Source: Phascolomyces articulosus (lineage: Eukaryota; Mucoromycota; Mucoromycetes; Mucorales; Lichtheimiaceae). Taken from it: DNA of 64,000 bases. Of the stretch, positions 54,179 through 63,460 are shown in pieces. The stretch is taken from NCBI GenBank assembly GCA_025677815.1, contig JAIXMP010000027.1, positions 588,429 through 652,428 of the forward strand, given 5' to 3'. Made by a program: the position numbers and the translations under genes. Numbering within the stretch: position 1 is the stretch's first letter; each line of letters begins with the position of its first letter. The notes beneath the pieces are model-generated. The model worked only from the letters and a program-made list of their open reading frames with translations. It ran no database searches and had not been told where the DNA came from.

Positions 54179-54737
54179 TGTGGTATGGATAAGAATTAAT
54201 GACAAAGAGAGATAGAGACAGAAGAAGTCTTGTGAGAATCGATATATATTTATTATAATGATAAAGATGATAATAAAGATAATTATATTCTAGTTTTACA
54301 AGTACAGTATTTATATATTTTCTTATCCATGCCACTTAATCATTGATCATGGTAGTTTGTTAATATTGTATTTGTTTGATATAACGGATATATATTATAT
54401 GTAGTGTTTATAGTGATATAACACAACATGAGGAGAAATAATTATATTTGTTGTACATATATATATTTGTTGACCATTAGTCATTAGATGATTATTATTA
54501 CTTTTACACTCTTACTCGTACAATGAGAAGGTATGGTAGTATTTGTATTATTTGATAATTATTGTGTATAGGATATTATACCAGGATCATTATTATTGTA
54601 TTATTATTGGAATGAGGATTATGTGAGGCAACCGATATTATTTATTTATATTATTATTTATTATTTGTGATAACACGATGTAGCAGAATCGGTGATAATA
54701 TATATGAGAAGAAGTATGGATATGTAAATATGCCACA
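54179..54737 (-). repeat. Element 2 3' LTR (559 bp)
   Basis: TGTGG...CCACA termini. Nearly identical to 59986-60543. Differences noted: GATAGAG/GATGGAG, TTGTAT/TTGCAT, TATATGTAG/TATAGTAG and TTACACTC/TTACGCTC. Confidence 0.92.
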
Positions 54738-54862
54738 TTACCCCCTTCTAGGTTGCGAACTTATATTTTGTATTGTTTTTATATTTGTTATTTTATGTTC
54801 TTTGTATTTATAATTTAATTTAGTTTTTATGATGTTATTGCAAGGTATTTATTTGTAAATGA

Positions 54863-56803
54863 TCATTTACGTGATCGAGTGGATTTACGGAGTTGTTCCG
54901 ATGATGCATCCAGCTGCATAGAGCGTTTGCGTTTATTATTTGAAATAGGAGCTTGTGCATTTTTATTTTTATTGGGTTCAGAGCCAAGTCTTTTCCAATA
55001 GTCAATGATAGTTTGTTGTTGAGAGAAGTTTTCTGCTTTTTCCCAAGTATCATCTTCTTCTTTATATCCTACCCATCTAACTTTATATTCATAAACACCG
55101 GGTTTAATTTCATAGTGTGCTATAATTGCTTTTACTTCATATAACTCGTCACAAGGGATTACTTCATCTTGTGAGATTAATTTAAGTCGATTGGGTGGAT
55201 AATTTGAAGGTTTTAAATTTCCCATTTCATCTTTCAGAATGTATGAGCCACCACGATTCTTTCGAACTACTGTGTATGGACCATGATATTCTGGTTCTAA
55301 TTTACTTCCTTTCTGTTTTACTCTAACCATGACATGACTGTTTGGTGGAAAATCAACAATGATATGCTTTTTGTTGAATTTCTGTGTTTGTGCTTCAATT
55401 ATAGCTTTAACACGTTCATTGATAGCAGGAAATACAATTTGTTCCATTTTCTTAATTCTTTCCTTAAGTCCTTCAGTAGATAACGGTTCTTGACCTGTTT
55501 CTTTTCTGAAGTCTTGGAATTGATTCATTTTTCTAGCAAACATTAGGGTGTAAGGAGCTGTGTCCGTACGTTTTGCAATTTTTGCGTTTATGGCCAATTG
55601 TACACCAGGAACGAATATATCCCAAGATTTAATTGCACTGTTGATACATTTTTTAATAGCTCTTATGGCTGTTTGTACAAAACGTTCACTAGGGTTTGAC
55701 CTTGCATGATAAGGCGTAGAGAATCTTACAAATATGCCTGCGGCTTCAGTAAGTTTAGTCATGATTGAGTTGGAAAATTCGGATCCATGATCACTTTGTA
55801 AGTATCGAGGAAATCCAAAGTCTGAAAAGACTTGTATTAAAGTTCTTGCAATAGTATCAGATTGTTTGTTAGATATTGCTCTTAAGATGACAAATCTTGT
55901 ACAGATGTCTACCATAACAAGTAAATAAGTATTACCAAGATCAGTAACGCGAAGTGGTCCAGCTAAGTCAATAGCCCAGTGATCTGCAGGTAGGTAAGCT
56001 TGTATAGGTTTTAAAGGATGATATCCTTGTTTAACTATATTGTGTTTTGCACATGTATTGCATGAGCGTACAACGTTTAAAGCTTCGTTAAATAATCCGT
56101 TCCAATTAAAGCCTTGGCTTCTTAAGCCATTTGTCATAGCTTCAGCACCAAAGTGACCAAAGTTATGCTGGTCAATTAATAATTTATGTCGATCTTCCAC
56201 AGGGGGTGTGATCATGTCTATAAATGGATTATCAGCATGTAAGGTGTTAAGGTGGATTGCATTTTGATCTTTTTCTTTTTCTTTTGTCTTTTCTTTTAAT
56301 TGTTTGTTATAATCATATTTCATATTTTCATATTTTTGTTTTAATTGCGGAAGTGAATATTTAGGACGTGTAGGAACTGGAGCATTACCCCCTTCTAAAG
56401 AATCGATGTCCTCTATGTCCTCGTATAAACGACTGAGAAGATCTGGCAAGGTGTTCTGTAAACCAGGCAGATGCTGTATTTTGAGGTTTGGATAATTCAA
56501 TATCGTTTCAAACCAGCTAATGATCATTCTATTAGCGATATTTTGTGTCATGATCCAACAAAGACTGCGATGGTCTGTTTGAAGGATTACTTCCGGCTGT
56601 AAGTATATGTATGGATGAAAGGAATCCAAGGAATATACAATTGCACAAAGTTCTTTGCGCGTAACGCTATATCGTCTTTCTGAACGCGAGAGCGCTCGTG
56701 ATTTAAAAGCGATATGTTTGACCTCTTTATCAATGATTTGATAAAGGACGGCACTTATTCCTGTATTTGATGCATCCGTAGCTATGTAAAAAGGATAGCT
56801 GAA
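54863..56803 (-). pseudogene. Element 2 RNase H, integrase and chromodomain frame
   Basis: Open frame ending at 54863, extending upstream of its first ATG (56629) to about 56803 where RNase H begins (FYIATDASNTGISAVLYQ). RNase H continues through SRSERRYSVTRKELCAIVYS and ILQTDHRSLCWIM. Integrase: HNFGHFGAEAM and SCNTCAKHN (HHCC zinc ligands), HWAIDLAGPLRVTDLGNTYL (Asp), YLQSDHGSEFS (Asp), ARSNPSERFVQTAIRAIKK (Glu). The C-terminus is a chromodomain: YEYKVRWVGYKEEDDTWEKA followed by ENFSQQQTIIDYWKRL, placing the element among chromoviruses, whose integrases are targeted to heterochromatin. All catalytic residues are present, but the frame is disconnected from the RT frame by two frame changes near 56885 and 56838. 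Confidence 0.88.
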
Positions 56804-56831
56804 ATTTGGATACGATAAAATGGAGATTTCG

Positions 56832-59800
56832 TTAAAATGATGCGTAAAGTATCAAAGGCTTTTTGATGTTTTTCGTCCATTTGTTACGAATATCTTTTTC
56901 ATGACGTAGGGCATCTAAAGGCGCGGTCAAGGTAGAGCATGAAGGAATGTACGATCTGAAGTAATTTACTAATCCAAGAAATTTGATACAATCGCGACCA
57001 GTATGTAACTGTGGATAATCTAATACAGTTGTTACTTTTCGAATATCAAGTGCGATACCCTTGTTTGAGACGCAAAATCCCAGTAGTGTAGTGGATGATT
57101 GTGCAAAGTTACATTTTTCTTGGTTTAAAATTAACATGTTTTTATTTAATTTTTGGATAACCGTATTGACGTGGTCAATGTGATCATGTATTGATTTGGA
57201 TGCTATAACAATGTCATCTATAAATGAATGAGCATATGGAAGATCATGTAGGATGATGTGGATTACGCGTTGAAACGCACTACTCAACGTTTTTAAGCCG
57301 AAACAACCTTTTGCATGACAGTATTGTTTGCCAAGGAAGGTAAAACTTAGTTTATGTTGATGTTCAGGTAGTACAGGAAATCTTTGAAATGCTGATGTTA
57401 GATCAAGCGTGGTAAAAACAGAGTTTCCTTTCAATTTATGAAAAATGTCATTTATAGAAGCAAGTGGATATCGATCGTGAGATATGAGGATGTTATTTAA
57501 TCCACGTGTATCTAAGCATAGTCGATGTTTTGTAATATTGCCATGTGCATCACGTTTAGGTACGACAGTAAGTGGTGAATTAAATTCAGTATTGGTAGGA
57601 GCAGGTATAATAACACCATCCTCAAGCCATTGTTTGATTGTATTTTTTAATTCCGGAATCAAAGCATGTGGCAATGGATATTGTGGTTTATACACCATAA
57701 CATTGGGTGGTGTGTCTAAGCGAATCATAGCTTCAGGAATAGGACAGTATGATGTAGGAGGAATGTTTGAATTTTGATCCAAAAAAGGTTTTATCTTTTT
57801 ATGAAAATATTCCTGTTCATCTTTTGTTCCTGCAGGTGATTTATTAGGGGGATCAATGTCTAACGCAGTTTCATTGCTTATTTTGTTAGGTTGTTGATCA
57901 TCCCAAGACTGTAAGAGTCCTGTGATAGCAATACCAAGTTTAGGCATAAGATCCAGACCAATTGTCATAATGGTGTTTTCTGAAAGTGGTAAAGCTTCAA
58001 ACGTGTGTGTGACGTTTTTATTCCCATATTTTAATTGTAAATTTTTCACAATCCCTTTTCTTTTCCCAACCAAACCTTCCAATGAAGTGATAACAGGTGC
58101 ATGTGTTTTTAAAGGTGTAATGGTCAAATGGTTTTTATTAATATAATTAATATTAAGCGAGGATCTATCGCAACCAGTGTCTAATAAAGCTAATATTCGT
58201 TTACCCTGTAATATAATAGGAACGAGAATAGTAGAAGGTACGTCAGTTTCATTTATAATATTATGATTGTGTTGTGACGTGTATTGCTTTATTTTTGTGG
58301 AATACTGAAAAGTATTGTTTTGACTCATACCTTTGTGAGGAGATGACGTTTCTATATCATCGTCTATGTCAATCAAGTCATCTACTTGTGGAGACAAGTG
58401 TAAAGCGCGACTACGCACAGCAGCATTATTATTATTGTTATTGTTTTGACCATTCGCACGACGAGCACGAAGTAGTTCAGGACACTCATGCCCATGCACA
58501 AAGGGGACACGACGGCAATAACGGCACCAATTGGTACCCGAGGAACCAGCAGCAGAACCCGAACTGCCAGCACCACCACAGAAAGAGTTATTGTACCTGG
58601 GAGCATGAATGCTTGCCCAGGAACCATTAGCACCACCAGAGACAGCAGCAAAGTTACCACCACCATTATTATTTTTATTGTTGTTGTTGCCAGAGAGACT
58701 CTTCAACTTGGAGCACTCCCATTTATGATGATTAGACTTCGGGTGCAAAGGACAGGCGTTCTTGTTGCCAGCACCAGGCCCTTTACCCTTCTTGTTATTT
58801 TTTGAGCGAGAATGACGGCGACGTTTAGCAGGACGGCTATCCTCCTCGTCACTCGAATCAGAATCTGAGTCATCATTATTGCTAGTATCCGATAACCCAT
58901 GGCTTTCGCCTTCCACCTCAGAAGCGAGCAGAGTAAGTACCATCTGTACCACCGCATCAAGATCCTCCGGTACTTTATCACCATGACGATTAGCCACCAA
59001 CGTCCAGGCTGGCTTACGATATTTTTTGTTGAGAGAGCAGAGGTAATGGAATACCAGATCTTGATTGTTTGGAATGGCGGATTTGAACGCGTACTCTTGA
59101 AGTTTGTGAGAGTACTCATGCAGAGGCTCGGACTTGCCTTGCTTCATGCTGCGGAGACGATGGCGACGATAGAAAATGGTATATGGCGAAGAGAATTGCT
59201 TCTCAATTACCAGACGGAAAGATTGCCAGTCAGTCACTTCAGTTTTTTCCAAGATGGCATCCAGCCAAGCACGACGGTTGGGGTCTACTGACAATGGAAT
59301 TAAACGACGCCAATGCTGTTCTACATCAAGCCCATGTGCTCCCAAACGAATCTTGAAATCGTCAAGAAATGTTTCTGCCGAGTCATAACACTCTTTGGCC
59401 TTGTCATGACGATGGCGACCCTTGAGTTGGAATTGAGGCAAGTCCTTGGGGACAAAAGAATCTTGCCTTGTTTGATTGTTAATTGTTGGTTGCTGTTGCT
59501 TGATTAATTCCTCCAAAACGGCAAGACGTTCCTTACGATCGGTGTGTTGAGCCACGAGATGATGGAACTGGTCCAAATTGTTATGAACGGATGCTTGGAA
59601 TATCAATCGGGCCAGCCGATTGATGTCTTGGCGGAGAAATTGGATTACTATGATGGGATCAGCGTTGGGACCAAGTTGATCGGCAGTAATTGGGTTTGAT
59701 CCGTCTTGCTGGTCGGGAACCCAGGGTGCTTCACCCATCGTAGCATCAGGTTGTTCAGTTTGAATTGGAGTTTGATTTTGATTGTTATCGGAAATATTAT

Positions 59801-59855
59801 TGTTATCAGTGGGTTGGTTGGAATTGGAATTTTGGGAAGCAGGTGAGTTAGACAT
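56832..59855 (-). CDS. Element 2 gag-protease-reverse transcriptase frame (1007 codons)
   Basis: Starts MSNSPASQNSNSN at 59855. The gag has a capsid region (LPQFQLKGRHRHDKAKECY, RLRSMKQGKSEPLHEYSHKL), then Asp/Ser and Arg-rich stretches, and two zinc-knuckle-like groups (CPLHPKSNHHKWEC and CRYCRRVPFVHGHEC, neither exactly CX2CX4HX4C). Protease: ILALLDTGCDRSSLN at about 58185. RT: SPLTVVPKRDAHGNI, FTTLDLTSAFQRFP, and the catalytic box as FIDDIVIAS at about 57217, with Phe-Ile in place of the usual Tyr-x. The frame then shifts: after RNKW it runs 15 codons in the wrong frame to a stop at 56832, while the true continuation is in other frames. Gag and protease therefore look functional; the RT C-terminus is damaged. 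Confidence 0.85.
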   Translation of the reverse strand: MSNSPASQNSNSNQPTDNNNISDNNQNQTPIQTEQPDATMGEAPWVPDQQDGSNPITADQLGPNADPIIVIQFLRQDINRLARLIFQASVHNNLDQFHHLVAQHTDRKERLAVLEELIKQQQPTINNQTRQDSFVPKDLPQFQLKGRHRHDKAKECYDSAETFLDDFKIRLGAHGLDVEQHWRRLIPLSVDPNRRAWLDAILEKTEVTDWQSFRLVIEKQFSSPYTIFYRRHRLRSMKQGKSEPLHEYSHKLQEYAFKSAIPNNQDLVFHYLCSLNKKYRKPAWTLVANRHGDKVPEDLDAVVQMVLTLLASEVEGESHGLSDTSNNDDSDSDSSDEEDSRPAKRRRHSRSKNNKKGKGPGAGNKNACPLHPKSNHHKWECSKLKSLSGNNNNKNNNGGGNFAAVSGGANGSWASIHAPRYNNSFCGGAGSSGSAAGSSGTNWCRYCRRVPFVHGHECPELLRARRANGQNNNNNNNAAVRSRALHLSPQVDDLIDIDDDIETSSPHKGMSQNNTFQYSTKIKQYTSQHNHNIINETDVPSTILVPIILQGKRILALLDTGCDRSSLNINYINKNHLTITPLKTHAPVITSLEGLVGKRKGIVKNLQLKYGNKNVTHTFEALPLSENTIMTIGLDLMPKLGIAITGLLQSWDDQQPNKISNETALDIDPPNKSPAGTKDEQEYFHKKIKPFLDQNSNIPPTSYCPIPEAMIRLDTPPNVMVYKPQYPLPHALIPELKNTIKQWLEDGVIIPAPTNTEFNSPLTVVPKRDAHGNITKHRLCLDTRGLNNILISHDRYPLASINDIFHKLKGNSVFTTLDLTSAFQRFPVLPEHQHKLSFTFLGKQYCHAKGCFGLKTLSSAFQRVIHIILHDLPYAHSFIDDIVIASKSIHDHIDHVNTVIQKLNKNMLILNQEKCNFAQSSTTLLGFCVSNKGIALDIRKVTTVLDYPQLHTGRDCIKFLGLVNYFRSYIPSCSTLTAPLDALRHEKDIRNKWTKNIKKPLILYASF

Positions 59856-59985
59856 AGTAAAATAAGAATAAGTAATGGATCAAGAATATAAAGAAAATGT
59901 AGATAGATCAAAAATAAAAGTATGAATGCGTGTATTGAGAGTTGGTTTGCAGATGTATAAAGAGTGATAGTTCACAAGAAAAAAA

Positions 59986-60543
59986 TGTGGTATGGATAAG
60001 AATTAATGACAAAGAGAGATGGAGACAGAAGAAGTCTTGTGAGAATCGATATATATTTATTATAATGATAAAGATGATAATAAAGATAATTATATTCTAG
60101 TTTTACAAGTACAGTATTTATATATTTTCTTATCCATGCCACTTAATCATTGATCATGGTAGTTTGTTAATATTGCATTTGTTTGATATAACGGATATAT
60201 ATTATAGTAGTGTTTATAGTGATATAACACAACATGAGGAGAAATAATTATATTTGTTGTACATATATATATTTGTTGACCATTAGTCATTAGATGATTA
60301 TTATTACTTTTACGCTCTTACTCGTACAATGAGAAGGTATGGTAGTATTTGTATTATTTGATAATTATTGTGTATAGGATATTATACCAGGATCATTATT
60401 ATTGTATTATTATTGGAATGAGGATTATGTGAGGCAACCGATATTATTTATTTATATTATTATTTATTATTTGTGATAACACGATGTAGCAGAATCGGTG
60501 ATAATATATATGAGAAGAAGTATGGATATGTAAATATGCCACA
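59986..60543 (-). repeat. Element 2 5' LTR (558 bp)
   Basis: Same termini as the 3' LTR. In element orientation the sequence after it (TTTTTTTCTTGTGAACTATC) lacks a TGG, so no tRNA primer site is obvious; self-priming as in Tf1-like elements is possible. Gag starts 130 bp further on. Confidence 0.92.
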
Positions 60544-60839
60544 CATACCCCATTTGATCAACAAATGCAATGTTCATCTGATATCGACAATCTATTCGAC
60601 AAAGCAGCAACTCAAGAAGCAATAATAAACCAATTCTTAATGCATGTTGATAAACTCAAGACCATTAGGAAAAATGCCGCAGCAGCTATCAAACATGTAC
60701 AAGAATCATAAAAGAAAAGAATTGAGGCCAAAATATTGCAGAATAACAAGGAAATTAAACGACCATTCCAAATTGGAGATCATGTGCAAATATATCAAAC
60801 CTGGATAGTAGATACACATACTGGAAAATTATTAGATAT
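60544..60839 (+). pseudogene. Element 1 integrase C-terminal part, first segment
   Basis: Continues the frame interrupted at 54178: PFDQQMQCSSDIDN, AAAAIKHVQES, a TAA, then KRIEAKILQNNKEIKRPFQI, GDHVQIYQTWIVDTHTGK. This is the region after the DDE core of Ty3/gypsy integrases (the GDHV phrase). It stops at 60839 where the 909-bp LTR is inserted. Confidence 0.7.
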
Positions 60840-61748
60840 TGTAACCCTTGATTTTAAGATAGGACTTAGGTGGATTACAGGTAATAGGTAGTTTAATATA
60901 GTGAGCACCAGTAGTAATTAACGTATACTACAACGATATATTTAATAAAATGGTCTTCAATTATTGTAGAAATTAGAAGACTTGTATTGAATTGATTAGA
61001 TCAAGTGGTTAGATAAAATAAGGCTTTTTAATAAGCAATTAGATGGATATGAATTGTATCAAGAATATAAAACAAATATAATTATTCAATATTTGAGTGA
61101 TCGAGGGATAAGAATGTTAATTTATTCTTTTAGTGAATTGTTCGATAATTATTTCAGTTCAAAAATCCTGGCCTTTTATACTTTTTCCAAAGCAGCGCAG
61201 CAACCAATTATTCTTGGCAGAAGACAACTTGGTGAGGAATAATATCCAATCGTATTGCATATATGAATGAGACAGAAGGTTATTGGTTGGCCAAGATCCT
61301 TGGCTGCATTACCAAGATGCTAAGATCCTTGGTAATAGAGAATAATGTTGAAAGTGATGGAATAAACAAGAAGGTCAAGTAGGACCAAGAAGTAACATCA
61401 TTTCACAATTAAAAATCTCAATATTGGATATCAAGGTCAGATTCAGGAATGATATGCAGTTTACACAATTATGGACGGATGTATGATCAATGAGTTGGTT
61501 GTGCAAGTAGAAAAAAAGGCCTTTGGCTTTATAGATTTTACTGCTATTTCTAATACAAAATAATGATAAAAATGAGAAGGCACTAATGATAAAAATAAAA
61601 GGTACTGATGATAATAATAATAATATAACTGATATAATAAATAATAATAATAAGAATAATAATAATATAGGAAAGATATAAAAAATAAAATAATTGAAAT
61701 AAAAATATATAAAAAGAAAGAGGAGAGTGGTAATCATTGAGGATTACA
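60840..61748. mobile_element. 909-bp solo LTR inserted in the Element 1 integrase
   Basis: Termini TGTAACCC...GGATTACA (inverted match), flanked by a 4-bp duplication ATAT (60836-60839 and 61749-61752). Precise removal with one duplication copy leaves the host integrase frame continuous (DMWSGIYLVYKVNKHGTYIL across the junction), which supports the boundaries. Near its left end a segment (60897-60925) is the inverted counterpart of the Element 1 leader start (ACGTTAAT..TACTGGTGCTCAC). A TAATAATAA-type run lies at 61608-61670. It belongs to a family different from the 435-bp and 558-bp LTRs. Confidence 0.75.
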
Positions 61749-61951
61749 ATATGTGGTCAGGGATATATTTGGTATATAAAGTTAATAAACATGGAACCTA
61801 TATTCTTAAGACTCTCGAAGGAGAACTACTACTACCAGCATATGGGAACCGATTACGAATATACAAGCTTCCAAATACCAAATATAGATTACCAAGTTAT
61901 CAAGCTATATCACATCTCATAACAAATGACCAAGGATTAGACCCTCAGTAA
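61749..61951 (+). pseudogene. Element 1 integrase, last segment
   Basis: MWSGIYLVYKVNKHGTYILK followed by TLEGELLLPAYGNRLRIYKL: the GPY/F-type C-terminal module of Ty3/gypsy integrases (W-x-G-x-Y-x-V, then N-x-x-x-L). The frame ends QGLDPQ-stop, then stays open for about 40 more codons of Lys/Thr/Asn-rich sequence. No chromodomain follows, unlike Element 2. Confidence 0.7.
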
Positions 61952-62266
61952 GAAAAAATTGAGATGATCGACTTATCAGTAAAAGAAACTGGAACAATGC
62001 AAGTAAACAAGACACCCAACACATCAACAAAAACACAAAACAATAATTCGAAATTAGACAAAAGATAAAATACAACAAAAGGAGCAAGAACAAAAAATAA
62101 ACAAGAGAATAATGTAAGAAAATTGAAAGGAATGGTAACTCATGTAGAAATTCCCATTCAACGATTGACATAATAATTCAAAAAAAAAAGATATAAAAGA
62201 CAACGATTTTGATACAAAAAGAAAAACAACATCAACAGAATCAACAGCATCAACAACATTAACAAT

Positions 62267-62757
62267 ATGAGCAACAACAGCATCATTGACAACAATAACT
62301 ACAATAACATGTGTGCCTCCCCCTCTCCTCAAAAGAAGGTTTTTATATAACGGCTCCTTGGAGCAATGAACAACAACAAGAACATATCTTCGTTCTGGCT
62401 CCGTGGACGACCCACGAAGATAAGGTCGAAGCGGAAGGATGGGGTACTCCCCCTCTTCCTAGTGCTGCCAAGAATGGCTGGGAACCAATGGATATTGACG
62501 ATTAGGGTGAAGTTCCACCTTCTCCCACTTCCACACAACAACAACAACAACAACAGCAAGATTATCAGTGGGTCTTTGACCTCTTCGAAATAGACTAGCT
62601 GGAGAGCCAAGTGCTCTCCAGAATTATTAACAAGGCTAAGTCCTTGGTGTCAGACTACCTGGTGCTTTTGGTATCATTGGTGATGCTAGGTCTCTTTCTT
62701 CTCCTCCTCCTCACCTTCATCATCATCATTTTTATTAGACTTAGAAAGAGAATTTAA
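62267..62757 (+). pseudogene. Element 1 extra 3' ORF with C-terminal transmembrane segment (env-like position)
   Basis: Begins MSNNSIIDNNNYNNMCASPS at 62267. A frame change near 62335 leads into TAPWSNEQQQEHIFVLAPW and WTTHEDKVEAEGWGTPPLPS, then MDIDD and a TAG, a Pro/Gln-rich stretch (CAA repeat), EID and a second TAG, and finally SRIINKAKSLVSDYLVLLVS followed by a continuous hydrophobic run of about 25 residues and the basic tail RLRKRI-stop at 62755-62757. Position after integrase and before the polypurine tract, plus the membrane anchor with positive tail, match where env-like genes sit. No signal peptide or Cys pattern of known glycoproteins is visible, so the function is unknown. Confidence 0.5.
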
Positions 62758-62776
62758 ATTATAATTTTATTTTATA

Positions 62777-62777
<1 letters not shown>

Positions 62778-62807
<30 letters not shown>

Positions 62808-62814
62808 ATATATA

Positions 62815-62841
<27 letters not shown>
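62778..62841. repeat. Compound microsatellite (CT)n(CA)n(TA)n(TTA)n
   Basis: Four simple repeats in direct succession within Element 1's 3' untranslated region. A second simple repeat, four copies of a 7-bp AAAATCA unit, lies at about 62938-62967. Confidence 0.9.
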
Positions 62842-62845
<4 letters not shown>

Positions 62846-62995
62846 GAAATATTAATATATATAATTAATATATATATTTATTATTTGTCAAGGAAATATA
62901 TATTATAGTGTTATACATATCAAAAACTAACAAAAAAAAAAATCAAAAATCAAAAATCAAAAATCATTATCTTATTATATATTAGGAATGGATGG

Positions 62996-63412
62996 AATCA
63001 CCAACACTAACAGAGTATCTTACGATCAATGAGTACAAATGATAGGATAGCCGAACCATACAGAGTGATTTACTAAATACATATCTACATCAATATAATT
63101 TAAACTAAAAGAATCACTGACACATACAGAGCATCTTACGATTAGGAAGTATATTGATGGGACTACTAACACATATAGAGCATCTTATGATCTATAATAC
63201 AATTGATAGGATTACCAACACATACAGAGTGATTTTACGATCTAGTCTATATCTACAAAAATATCAACTAAGGATGGAAACACTGAGGCAAATACAGAGT
63301 GTTTTTATGATCCAAGTTTTACTTTAATACTATATCTATAAAAATATCATCAAAGGATGGAAACACTAATGTAAATACAGAGTGTTTTTACGATCCTAGC
63401 TTTACCAAGAGA
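62996..63412 (+). repeat. Degenerate tandem repeat block, about seven units of 50-80 bp
   Basis: Each unit starts GGA(A/T)(A/T)CAC(T/C)(A/G)A and contains ACACATACAGAGTG/CAT followed by CTTACGATC or TTTTACGATC and an A/T-rich spacer. Units begin near 62996, 63043, 63111, 63159, 63209, 63276 and 63357. It lies between the extra ORF and the polypurine tract of Element 1. Confidence 0.7.
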
Positions 63413-63447
63413 GACTAACAAAATGACGATGTGGGACCATCTTTTAC

Positions 63448-63460
63448 AGAGGCCGAGGAA
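63448..63460 (+). other. Polypurine tract of Element 1
   Basis: AGAGGCCGAGGAA, purine-rich, directly before TGTG at 63461. The expected plus-strand primer site next to a 3' LTR. Confidence 0.6.

Larger units (their letters stand above)
54179..60543 (-). mobile_element. Element 2: complete chromovirus-type Ty3/gypsy retrotransposon, minus strand
   Basis: Bounded by LTRs 59986-60543 (5' in its own orientation) and 54179-54737 (3'), with target duplication CATAC at 54174-54178 and 60544-60548. Internal order on the minus strand is gag-protease-RT in one long frame, RNase H-integrase-chromodomain in another. A polypurine tract AGAAGGGGG (plus 54741-54749) sits next to the 3' LTR. Length 6.37 kb. 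It interrupts the Element 1 integrase, so it is younger. By eye the two LTRs differ at about three substitutions and one 1-bp indel. Confidence 0.93.

Noticed and set aside
62773..62967. CRISPR-like regular short repeats
   Set aside because: These are simple microsatellites (CT, CA, TA, TTA and AAAATCA units) without spacers, in a eukaryotic retroelement.
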